Assembly: GCA_016719385.1 (NCBI GenBank) | Contig: JADJZA010000007.1 | Span: 1-64,000 of the forward strand | DNA length: 64,000 bases | Source: Candidatus Microthrix subdominans | GTDB lineage: Bacteria > Actinomycetota > Acidimicrobiia > Acidimicrobiales > Microtrichaceae | Reading direction: 5' to 3' | Shown here: positions 28,011 through 36,983 of the stretch, in pieces | Position numbering within the stretch: the first letter of the stretch is position 1 | How the letters are laid out: each line of letters starts with the position of its first letter | Translations under genes and position numbers: made by a program | The notes under the pieces: model-generated | Seen by the model: only the letters and a program-made list of their open reading frames with translations | What the model was told of the DNA's origin: nothing | Database searches by the model: none

Positions 28011-28595
28011 GTGATCCTCGCCGATGCCTCGATCCGCGCCCTTGTCGAGTCGGGTGTGCTCGTGATCGACCCCTACGAGCCACAGCACGTTCAACCGGCG
28101 TCGGTCGATGTGCGCCTCGGTCACCAGTTCCGGGTGATGCGCAACACCCGCCTGACCCACATCGACCCGGTCACGGTGGACGAGTCCCTCATGGAGTCGG
28201 TCGAGGTGCCCGACGGCGGGCAGTTCGTCTTGCACCCGGGGGAGTTTGCGCTCGGCCACACCTCGGAAACCCTGGCGCTGCCCGACAACATCGTGGGCGT
28301 GGTGAACGGCAAGTCCAGCCTGGGCCGCCTCGGCGTGCAGGTCCATGCCACCGCCGGCTTCGTCGACCCCGGTTTCGAGGGAGTCATCGTCTTGGAGCTG
28401 TCCAACGTGGCCACGCTTCCCATCCTGTTGCGCCCGGGGATGAAGGTGGCACAGATGGTGTTCCAGCACCTGGACCGCTCGGCCGAGCGCCCCTATGGGC
28501 ACCCCGACCTGGGTTCGAAGTATCAGGGACAGCGGGGCGCGGTCAGCTCGCGATACGCCGCCAACTACCCCGGCGACACCACCGCCGCCCCGTAA
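28011..28595 (+). CDS. dcd: dCTP deaminase
   Basis: GTG 28011 starts MILADASIRALVESG, typical for Dcd. The trimeric dUTPase-fold motifs follow: VQPASVDVRLGHQFRVMRN, LHPGEFALGHTSETLALP, VNGKSSLGRLGVQVHATAGFVDPGF (active-site Ser-Ser, Arg and Glu region) and KYQGQRG near the end. The 194-residue length matches the family. In actinobacteria this enzyme usually turns dCTP into dUTP, or directly to dUMP in the bifunctional type, feeding thymidylate synthesis. It diverges from the monooxygenase operon; the 236 bases between hold both promoters. Confidence 0.95.
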   Translation: MILADASIRALVESGVLVIDPYEPQHVQPASVDVRLGHQFRVMRNTRLTHIDPVTVDESLMESVEVPDGGQFVLHPGEFALGHTSETLALPDNIVGVVNGKSSLGRLGVQVHATAGFVDPGFEGVIVLELSNVATLPILLRPGMKVAQMVFQHLDRSAERPYGHPDLGSKYQGQRGAVSSRYAANYPGDTTAAP

Positions 28596-28621
28596 GCCAC
28601 CCCGCCACGGGCAACCCCCGG

Positions 28622-28741
28622 CGAAGTGGGGAGCCCAAAGCGCGCTCTGGCGGCACTCTCGGCTCCCGAGTTGCGGCAGGGGCCCGAAGTGGGGAGCCCA
28701 AAGCGCGCTCTGGCGGCACTCTCGGCTCCCGAGTTGCGGGA
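28622..28741 (+). repeat. Two direct copies of an intergenic 57-base element
   Basis: Near-exact copies start at 28622 and 28685 (period 63). Each begins CGAAGTGGGGAGCCC and ends CGGCTCCCGAGTTGCGG; the inner GGGAGCC and GGCTCCC arms are complementary, so each copy can form a hairpin. They lie between the convergent dcd and AlkZ-like genes, where they could terminate transcription from both sides. Confidence 0.75.
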
Positions 28742-28772
28742 ATTTTGCTGGTTGAAGGTGAGGCCGGAGCGG

Positions 28773-29924
28773 TCAGCCGGTGGAGAGTGAGACCCGGGCG
28801 TCGCGGCCGTGGAACTGCCCGTAGCGTTCGGCGGCGGCGTCGATACCGCCACGCACAGCAGAGGGGAGCGGTGCAAACGGATCGAGGTCGATATCGACCG
28901 TCGACGTTTTCACGGTGCGCTTCCAGGTGCCGAGCACCGTGCCGCCGCCGACGATGGTCGGCTTGAACATGCCGTTGTTGCCGGGACAGATGCGCTGGTT
29001 GAACGCCGGGTCCAACATGGCCGAGCGGTCGCCGTAACCCAGCATGTACTCGTCGAAGCCGGGCAACAGTACGACCGGCTCCGGGTCGTCGAGACCGGGT
29101 CGACCGTCGACGTCGAGCGCAGCCTCCAGTGCGTCGTCGGTGACCCACATCGCTGTGGGTCCGTCGGATGTGGCGCAGTCCACTTCGGTGAGCACGTCCG
29201 ACGCGGCCGCCAAACCGGCCTTGGCGTCGGTCATCGTCAGCCCGGTCCAACGGGCCAGGTCGTGACGCGTGACCGGGCCGTGGCTGCGCACGAAGCGCAC
29301 CGCCAGCTCAGCCAGCGCCTCGTCGCGGTCGAGCTGTCGAGGCTTGGGCACCCATTCGTCGAGCAGCACGAAGGTCTGCTCCTTGCCCACCTGTGGGCCG
29401 ATGCAGGTCACCCCGATCTGCGAGATGTACCAGAGGAAGTGATAGCCGTGATCGGCCGCTTCGGGAACGCCGCCGTCGACCAGTGCGGCGATGCATTCGG
29501 CCCGCGTCAGGCGACGACCCCCGGCGAGCGCCGACCCCAGCACGTCGGCCGCGCGGTCGACCGTCGTCTCGCTCAGGCCGAGGAACTCGCGCCGGCGGGC
29601 AGCGCCGCGCAGCGCACGAGCGCCGGTCACCTCGAGCATCCAGCGGGCGTCGGCGGGCGGGACGAAGTGGACCGTCCCCCGCATGGGCCAGGTGCGCAGG
29701 ATCTCGCGGTTTTCGGTGGCTGCGTGGATGTCGTCGTCGGTCAGGCCGTCACAACGCGCGCCGAACGACCAATGTCCGCTGTTGAGGTCCTGGGCCTGCA
29801 TCGCCCCGAACCAGGTGACGACCTCGCCCGGCGAGCGAGGGCGGATTGCGTCGAGCAACTGGGCGGCCAAGCGCAACCGCAGCACCTCGGTTGGGCTGAG
29901 TTGGGACGGGGCTCGCTGGGACAT
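28773..29924 (-). CDS. AlkZ-like winged-helix DNA-binding protein
   Basis: A 383-residue protein of the HTH_42 (AlkZ/YcaQ) family. VTWFGAMQAQDLNSGHWSFGAR near residue 40 contains the Gln-x-Gln pair that is catalytic in AlkZ/YcaQ DNA glycosylases; LRTWPMRGTVHFVPP and MLEVTGARAL follow. Winged-helix segments surround HGPVTRHDLARWTGL, and LLPGFDEYMLGYGDR is the conserved C-terminal strand. Relatives unhook interstrand crosslinks or excise alkylated bases, but most actinobacterial homologues are untested. It stands alone. Confidence 0.82.
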   Translation of the reverse strand: MSQRAPSQLSPTEVLRLRLAAQLLDAIRPRSPGEVVTWFGAMQAQDLNSGHWSFGARCDGLTDDDIHAATENREILRTWPMRGTVHFVPPADARWMLEVTGARALRGAARRREFLGLSETTVDRAADVLGSALAGGRRLTRAECIAALVDGGVPEAADHGYHFLWYISQIGVTCIGPQVGKEQTFVLLDEWVPKPRQLDRDEALAELAVRFVRSHGPVTRHDLARWTGLTMTDAKAGLAAASDVLTEVDCATSDGPTAMWVTDDALEAALDVDGRPGLDDPEPVVLLPGFDEYMLGYGDRSAMLDPAFNQRICPGNNGMFKPTIVGGGTVLGTWKRTVKTSTVDIDLDPFAPLPSAVRGGIDAAAERYGQFHGRDARVSLSTG

Positions 29925-30054
29925 GCAGCCAGTGTCGCACCGGTCAGAGGCCGTCGCCGCCGTGTCGTGGCGAAGCGGGTCCGGACTCGCACCTCGGGTG
30001 GGTCATGTTGCGGCGGCTGGAGTCCGTCGTTGCGACGCTCAGCCGACGCTGTGA

Positions 30055-32325
30055 CTAGTCCTGCACAGCGCTGAGCGGCAGGCCAACCGGGGTCTCGGCG
30101 TCTTCGAGTGCCTCGAGCAGGTGCAGTGCGATGTCGCCCACCTTCACTTGGTCCTCGTCGACACCCTCACCCTTCACGCCGTCGTCGATCATGATGTAGC
30201 AGAACGGACAGGCGGTGGCGATGCGGGTGGCGCCGGTGGCGAGCAGTTCCTGGCTGCGGTCGACGTTGATCTGCTTGCCGGTGTGCTCCTCCATCCACAT
30301 GCGGGCACCGCCGGCGCCACAGCACATGCCTTCGGTGCCGTTGCGGGGCGCCTCGACCACTTCGACGCCCCCGAGGGAGGCGATGATGTTGCGCGGCGAC
30401 ATGTAGATGTCGTTGTGGCGGCCCAGGTAGCAGCTGTCGTGGTAGACGACCTTCTCGGCGAAGTTGGTGCCGGTCGTGTCGATCGAGCCGTCGTCGATGA
30501 GGCGCTCGAGCAGCTCGGTGTGGTGGATGACCTCGTAGTGGCCGCCCAGCTGGGGGTACTCGTTGGCGATCGTGTTAAAGCAGTGCGGGCACTGGGCAAT
30601 GATCTTCTTCACGCCCATCGAGTCGAGCGTCTCGATGTTCTGCATGGCCAGCATCTGGAAGATGTACTCGTTGCCGGCGCGGCGGGCCGGGTCGCCGGTG
30701 CAGTTCTCGGACGGGCCGAGGATGGCGAAGCTGACCTCGGCGCGCTGGAGCAGCTTGGCCACCGCCTGGGTGACCTTCTGGTTCTTGTCGTCGAAGCTGC
30801 CTGCGCAGCCGACCCAGTACAGGTACTCGGCCTCGAGCGGGTCGCCGCCCTCGAGCACGTTGATGCCGTCGAGCTTGTCGGCCCACTTGCCGCGATCGCT
30901 CTGGCTCATCTTCCAGGGGTTCCCCTGGTTCTCCATGCCCTGGAACGCCTGGCCCAGTTCGGTCGGGAAGTCGGACTCCATCAGGGTGAGGTAGCGGCGC
31001 ATGTCGAGGATCTTGTCGAGGATCTCGATGTTGACCGGGCAGATCTCGTCGCACGCCTTGCAGGAGGTGCAGGCCCACACCTCTTCGGGGGTGATGCGCT
31101 CGAACAGGCTGTTGGCGCCGATGGTGATTTCGCCGTCGAGAGCGATCGGCGGGCTGACCTGCGGGTCGCCGGTGGCGGCCATGACCTCACCGGTCTTCAG
31201 GACGATCTCGCGAGGGTCGAGGGGCTTGCCGGTGCCCGAAGCCGGGCACACCGAGGTGCAGCGGCCGCACATGGTGCAGGCGTCGGTGTCGAGCAGCTGC
31301 TTCCAGGTGAAGTCCTCGACAACCGAAGCGCCGAAGGTCTCCAGCTCGGTCTCCATCAGGTTGGGCATCGCCTTCATGGCGCCCTTGGGACGGTCCCGGT
31401 CCTTGAGATACATGTTCATCGGCGAGGTGAACATGTGGCGCAGCATCGTGGTCGGCAGAACGATCAGGAAGGCGACGAACGTCAGAATGTGCACGATCCA
31501 GAAGCTGCGGTGCCACCACTCGAGCCCGCCCATGTTTTCCATCGCCTTGGCCATCGGCCAGCCGATGAAGGCCCAGTTGTCGGCCTCGGGCATGCCCTCA
31601 AGGGCGATGCGGAAGCCCTCGGCGATGAACCCGGTGACCCCGATGGCCAGCAGGACGCCCAAGCCGATCGCGTGGTCGGCCTTGGTCTTGATGCGGATGC
31701 GGTAGGGCTTTTGTACGTAGCGGCGAACGATGGCCCAGACGAGCCCGACGACGAAGAACACGCCGGCCAGATCAGCGATGAAGGCGTAGGCGCGGTACAC
31801 GTCGCCGTGAAGAAACTTCAGGGCCACCGGCAGCTGCAGGTTGATCTCACCGATGGTGGTGATCGCCAACAGCACGAGGAATGCGAAGTAGATGAAGCTG
31901 TGCATCACGCCGGCGGCCGGGTCGCGCAGCAGGGTCTGCATGTACAGGCCCGAGCGCATGTTCTCCAGGCGCTTCTTGAAGTTCTTCGGCGTGGTGCGTC
32001 GGTTGTCGGGGGCGCCGCGCTCCCAGTTGCGCACCCGATTGGAGAAGTTGAAGGCGCCGTACAGGATGGCGGCGACCACCATCACGTAGAACGCCAAACG
32101 CAACCAGCCCGGGATGTTGGCGAACATCAGGCGAGAGATCGGCTGCTCTTCGTAGGCGGTCTCTGCCCAGTGCTCCGCCCACAACTGCTCGGCGACATAG
32201 GAGGCCGCGGTGAGGGCGGCGAAGCCGCCGCCGACGACGAGTGCGATCTGGTAGGGACGGAACCGGCGCTTGGCCTTGGTTTCGGTCCCGCTGGGAGTCT
32301 CGGTGGAGGTCGCCATAGCAGTCAT
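30055..32325 (-). CDS. Membrane iron-sulfur oxidoreductase, EtfD-like (heterodisulfide-reductase-related)
   Basis: A 756-residue protein. Residues 25-320 hold five or six membrane helices of the cytochrome b/NarI-like type. Two 4Fe-4S motifs follow: CTMCGRCTSVCPASG near 350 and CTSCKACDEICPVNIE near 418. The second half has two cysteine-rich CCG domains (YWVGCAGSFD, CPHCFNT, HDSCYLGRHNDIY, GMCCGAGGARMW, ACPFC). The layout matches mycobacterial EtfD (Rv0338c), which takes electrons from the electron-transfer flavoprotein of fatty-acid beta-oxidation to menaquinone. Here it would link acyl-CoA dehydrogenation to respiration. It diverges from a small cyclic-nucleotide-binding gene with only 114 bases between starts. 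Confidence 0.9.
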   Translation of the reverse strand: MTAMATSTETPSGTETKAKRRFRPYQIALVVGGGFAALTAASYVAEQLWAEHWAETAYEEQPISRLMFANIPGWLRLAFYVMVVAAILYGAFNFSNRVRNWERGAPDNRRTTPKNFKKRLENMRSGLYMQTLLRDPAAGVMHSFIYFAFLVLLAITTIGEINLQLPVALKFLHGDVYRAYAFIADLAGVFFVVGLVWAIVRRYVQKPYRIRIKTKADHAIGLGVLLAIGVTGFIAEGFRIALEGMPEADNWAFIGWPMAKAMENMGGLEWWHRSFWIVHILTFVAFLIVLPTTMLRHMFTSPMNMYLKDRDRPKGAMKAMPNLMETELETFGASVVEDFTWKQLLDTDACTMCGRCTSVCPASGTGKPLDPREIVLKTGEVMAATGDPQVSPPIALDGEITIGANSLFERITPEEVWACTSCKACDEICPVNIEILDKILDMRRYLTLMESDFPTELGQAFQGMENQGNPWKMSQSDRGKWADKLDGINVLEGGDPLEAEYLYWVGCAGSFDDKNQKVTQAVAKLLQRAEVSFAILGPSENCTGDPARRAGNEYIFQMLAMQNIETLDSMGVKKIIAQCPHCFNTIANEYPQLGGHYEVIHHTELLERLIDDGSIDTTGTNFAEKVVYHDSCYLGRHNDIYMSPRNIIASLGGVEVVEAPRNGTEGMCCGAGGARMWMEEHTGKQINVDRSQELLATGATRIATACPFCYIMIDDGVKGEGVDEDQVKVGDIALHLLEALEDAETPVGLPLSAVQD

Positions 32326-32439
32326 GAATCTACCGTCCGGAGGCGGCCCCGGGGAACTCCGAGCGTCGCGCCGCCGCCACGTCGCCTACCGTGGAACCCT
32401 GAAACCGGCGTTTGTCGTCGTCGGCACGAGGGGGACGTG

Positions 32440-32865
32440 ATGGATGCTTACTTGGAACGCCTGGGTGCATTGCCGATGTTCGGCGGTTGCACCAACAAGG
32501 AACTGCGTGACATTGCGCGCATCGTCGACGAACTGCAGGTGGAATCCGGCCGGGTACTGATGTCGCAGGGCGACGCCGGTCAGGAGGCCTTCGTCATCGA
32601 GGAGGGCACCGCCGAGGTGGTGCGCGACGGCCAGTTGCTGGCCACGGTCGGCCCGGGATCCTACGTTGGCGAACTCGCCCTGATCGACGCCGGGCCCCGC
32701 TCGGCCACGGTGACCGCCACGACGCCCATGCGGGTGTTGGTGATCGGCACCCGCGAGTTCTCCACGCTGCTCGACGAGGTGCCAGGCCTGGCCCGGCGGG
32801 TGCTGGTCAGCACCGCCCGCCGCCTGCGCGCCGCCAACGAGGGCGCCCACCAGCCGATCCACTGA
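32440..32865 (+). CDS. Cyclic nucleotide-binding domain protein
   Basis: ATG 32440 with AGGGGGA upstream. A 141-residue protein that is a single CAP/cNMP domain: LGALPMFGGCTNKELRDIA, GRVLMSQGDAGQEAFVIEEG, then GPGSYVGELALIDAGPRSATV, the phosphate-binding cassette with Gly-Glu and the Arg-Ser pair expected to hold a cyclic nucleotide. There is no DNA-binding helix-turn-helix, so it would act as a regulatory subunit or sensor rather than a repressor. It is divergent from the EtfD-like gene. Confidence 0.88.
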   Translation: MDAYLERLGALPMFGGCTNKELRDIARIVDELQVESGRVLMSQGDAGQEAFVIEEGTAEVVRDGQLLATVGPGSYVGELALIDAGPRSATVTATTPMRVLVIGTREFSTLLDEVPGLARRVLVSTARRLRAANEGAHQPIH

Positions 32866-32873
32866 CGGGCGCG

Positions 32874-34184
<1,311 letters not shown>

Positions 34185-34345
34185 CGTTTCCCCTTGGGTT
34201 GGCCGCCGTCGCGATGATGGCGCCTGTCGCAGCCCGAAACTACCGTCGAGCCGCTCGGCGGGTCGCCCGATCTGGCCTGGCGAGCGCCGGCGACTTCGGT
34301 CCGGCTATGCCGCCGAGCGTTGTTCTGCCCTAGGGTGCGAAAACG

Positions 34346-34357
34346 AGAACGTGTTCT
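34346..34357. promoter_or_regulatory. KstR-like palindrome upstream of the P450
   Basis: AGAACGTGTTCT: perfect AGAAC/GTTCT arms around GT. Mycobacterial KstR, the cholesterol-catabolism repressor, recognises TnnAACnnGTTnnA sites, and this contains AACnnGTT within the longer AGAAC/GTTCT form. It lies 70 bases before the P450 start and 162 bases before the epoxide hydrolase start, so it could control both. Confidence 0.55.
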
Positions 34358-34426
34358 TATTACGTTGTCATTTCATCGAACGAACAGCCATCGAGGTGGC
34401 TACGAGCCTTGACGGGGGATCCGATC

Positions 34427-35701
34427 GTGACCCAGCGTGTGCAGCCTGATTTCGTCGACGTGTTGGACTTGGATCGCTTCGTGCGCGGCGACCATCACGC
34501 GATGTTCCGCCGAATGCGCGAAGAGGCTCCGGTGTCGTGGCACGAGGAGAAGGTCCGCGAGGGCGGCTTCTGGAACATCGTCATGCACCCGCACCTGCAG
34601 ACGGTCAATCGGGACACGGAGCTGTTCTCCTCCCAGAAGGCCGGCTCGCTCATGTTCGAGAACCCGGCCCCGTCAGGGTTCGACAGCCGGGGCAAGCTGC
34701 TGATCGACACCGACCCCCCGCTGCACACCCGGTATCGGCGCCTGATCAACAAGGGCTTCACACCACGCATGATCGGCCTGTTGGAGCAATACCTGCAGTA
34801 CCGGGCCGAGCTGATCGTCGACAACGTGATCGAAAAGGGCGAGTGCGACTTCGTCAGCGGCCTGGCGATGGAGCTGCCGCTGCAGGCGATCGCCGAGATC
34901 ATGGGTGTCCCCCAAGAGGACCGTCGCCTGATCTTCGACTGGACCAACAAGATGATCGGGGCGCAGGACCCGGACTACAACGACAGCGGCGAGATCGAGG
35001 ACATGGAGGAGGCCACCCAGGCCGCCGCCGAGCTGTACCTCTACGTCGACCAGTTGCGCGCCCAGCGGCGCAGCGATCCCAAGGACGACATCGTCACCAA
35101 GCTGATCAACGCTGAGATCGATGGCGACAACCTCAGCGAAGAAGAGTTCGAGATGTTCATGTTGTTGCTGTCGGTCGCCGGCAACGAGACCACCCGTAAC
35201 GCCACCACCCATGGCATGTATGGGTTGTCGAGCACGCCCGGCCAGTGGGACCTGCTCAAGGGCAACCTGCCCGAGCTGATGCCCAACGCCATCGAGGAGA
35301 TGGTGCGCTGGGGCTCCCCGGTGCTGCACTTCCGTCGCCAGACCACCGCCCCGACCGAGATCGGCGGGGTCGAGCTTGATGCCGACGACAAGGTCGTCAT
35401 GTGGCACGTCTCGGCGAACCGTGACGAGAACGTCTTTGACGATCCGGACACGTTCGACATCGAGCGGTCCAACGCCAACGAGCAGGTCGGCTTCGGCGGC
35501 GGCGGCGCCCACTACTGCCTGGGCGCCAACCTGGCCAAGGCCGAGCTGCGCATCATCTACACCGAGATCGCCACCCGCATGCCCGACATCAAGGTGGTGG
35601 GCGAGCCCGAGCGACTGCGCAGCAACTTCATCTCGGGCATCAAGTCGATGCCGGTGAGCTTCACCCCGGGCAAGCGCAAGCACCCGGCGGACGCCACCTA
35701 A
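34427..35701 (+). CDS. Cytochrome P450, CYP125/CYP142-like
   Basis: GTG 34427 with a GGGGGA box 6 bases upstream. A 424-residue P450: I-helix AGNETTRNA near 251, ExxR region around EEMVRW, and haem-binding GFGGGGAHYCLGANLAKAEL with the thiolate Cys near 364. LINKGFTPRMIGLLE, ELPLQAIAEIMGVPQEDR and SANRDENVFDDPDTFDI match the mycobacterial CYP125/CYP142/CYP124 group, which oxidise the terminal methyl of cholesterol or methyl-branched chains. The upstream KstR-like site supports a steroid or isoprenoid role. No ferredoxin gene is adjacent, so it must use partners elsewhere. Confidence 0.9.
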   Translation: MTQRVQPDFVDVLDLDRFVRGDHHAMFRRMREEAPVSWHEEKVREGGFWNIVMHPHLQTVNRDTELFSSQKAGSLMFENPAPSGFDSRGKLLIDTDPPLHTRYRRLINKGFTPRMIGLLEQYLQYRAELIVDNVIEKGECDFVSGLAMELPLQAIAEIMGVPQEDRRLIFDWTNKMIGAQDPDYNDSGEIEDMEEATQAAAELYLYVDQLRAQRRSDPKDDIVTKLINAEIDGDNLSEEEFEMFMLLLSVAGNETTRNATTHGMYGLSSTPGQWDLLKGNLPELMPNAIEEMVRWGSPVLHFRRQTTAPTEIGGVELDADDKVVMWHVSANRDENVFDDPDTFDIERSNANEQVGFGGGGAHYCLGANLAKAELRIIYTEIATRMPDIKVVGEPERLRSNFISGIKSMPVSFTPGKRKHPADAT

Positions 35702-35798
35702 GGCTCCCGCCGAGCTTCGGGAACTCGACGTGATTACCGGGTCAGCAGTGCGAAGCCAGACGCTTCCCAACGCGGCGCACGCGTGAGCGGTGCAGGCG

Positions 35799-36968
35799 AT
35801 GACCAGTTGCCGTTTCGCCAGCCCCAGGTATGCCGTGCTGTGGGGGTCCTTCTTGGTCGCCGTGATCGCAGCCTGCTCCTCCCCCGAGACGGGCGAGCGT
35901 CCCGTTCCCAGCACCACACGCAACGACACTGAAGAAACCAAAAACACCGCGTCGGCTGTTCCCGGCAGCGAGTGGGAGACGATCTCCCCGAGCGAGGCCG
36001 GGCTGAACGAAGAGGCGCTCGACCAAATCGCCGAGGGTGCCGAGGCCACCGGTTCCTACTGCCTCTCGGTGGTGCGCGACGGAAAGATGGCGTACCAGCG
36101 CACGTTCGGCGACTACACGGCGTCGACCCCTCAGGAGGCCTACTCGGTCACCAAGTCGTTCACCTCGACGCTGGTGGGCATGGCGGCCGAGGACGGCGAC
36201 CTGGACGTGGGCCAAGCCGCTTCGGACTTCCTCCCCGAGTGGCAAGGAACCGACTCGGCCGACGTGACGATCAGAAACCTGATCCAAAATGACTCGGGGC
36301 GGTTCTGGAGCCTCAAGTCCGACTATCTCGACATGATGAGGGCCACCGACCTCACCCAGTTCGCGTTGGACCTCGATCAGGCAGAGCCGCCGGGCACGGT
36401 CTGGCGCTACAACAACGCCGCCATCCAGACACTGCCGGCCGTCATGTTTCAGGCCACCGGTCAGAGCATGGGCGATTTCGGCGCCGGACGACTCCTGAAA
36501 CCCCTGGGCATGGCCCACAGTTCCTTCACCGCCGACCAGGCCGGCAACACCCTTGCGTTCATGGGTTTGCAGAGCACCTGTGATGACCTGGCCCGGTTTG
36601 GGTTGTTGTTCGACCGAGGTGGGGTTTGGGGTGATGACCGGCTCGTCAGCGCCGACTGGGTGCAGGCCGCCACCACCCCCGGCGAGCTCAACCCGGCGTA
36701 CGGCTACCTGTGGTGGCTCCAGACCGACGGCGCGTTCACCGGAGGCGAGGGCAAGCAGCTGACCGGCCACTACCCCGATGCGCCACCGGACACCTTCGCC
36801 GCCGAGGGCCTGGGGGGCCAGGTCGTGGTGGTCGTCCCGTCGGAGGACCTGGTGATCACCCGCATGGCGGCGGTCGCCGCCCCGAACCCGGCCGGTGACC
36901 CCTTTGCCGAGAGCCTGCCCGCCGATGTGGTGGCGGCCATCAACGATGCGGAGTCTTCGAACGGCTAA
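35799..36968 (+). CDS. Secreted serine hydrolase (beta-lactamase/class C-like lipoprotein)
   Basis: ATG 35799 (or GTG 35790) leads to a signal sequence ending VIAACSS, a lipobox, so the enzyme is lipid-anchored outside. The S-x-x-K nucleophile motif is in AYSVTKSF near residue 116, the Y-x-N motif in WRYNNAAIQ, and GLGGQVVVVVPSEDLVI contains the expected strand near the third motif (here G-L-G-G in place of KTG). Family members act as esterases, peptidases or DD-carboxypeptidase-like enzymes. Its stop pairs in a palindrome with that of the convergent copA. Confidence 0.87.
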   Translation: MTSCRFASPRYAVLWGSFLVAVIAACSSPETGERPVPSTTRNDTEETKNTASAVPGSEWETISPSEAGLNEEALDQIAEGAEATGSYCLSVVRDGKMAYQRTFGDYTASTPQEAYSVTKSFTSTLVGMAAEDGDLDVGQAASDFLPEWQGTDSADVTIRNLIQNDSGRFWSLKSDYLDMMRATDLTQFALDLDQAEPPGTVWRYNNAAIQTLPAVMFQATGQSMGDFGAGRLLKPLGMAHSSFTADQAGNTLAFMGLQSTCDDLARFGLLFDRGGVWGDDRLVSADWVQAATTPGELNPAYGYLWWLQTDGAFTGGEGKQLTGHYPDAPPDTFAAEGLGGQVVVVVPSEDLVITRMAAVAAPNPAGDPFAESLPADVVAAINDAESSNG

Positions 36969-36983
36969 CCCGGACGCGGGTTA
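36966..36983. terminator. Short inverted repeat built from two stop codons
   Basis: TAACCCG, loop GACG, CGGGTTA. The outer TAA on each side is the stop codon of the hydrolase (plus strand) and of copA (minus strand). The 7-base stem could act as a weak bidirectional terminator. Confidence 0.5.

Noticed and set aside
28622..28741. CRISPR-like array
   Set aside because: Only two repeats with a 6-base gap, no spacers and no cas genes in the window.
30121..32865. 914-codon open frame on the plus strand opposite the EtfD-like gene
   Set aside because: It runs antisense to a clear iron-sulfur protein. Only its last 142 codons, from ATG 32440, match a real family (cyclic-nucleotide domain). The rest is a GC-rich shadow frame.
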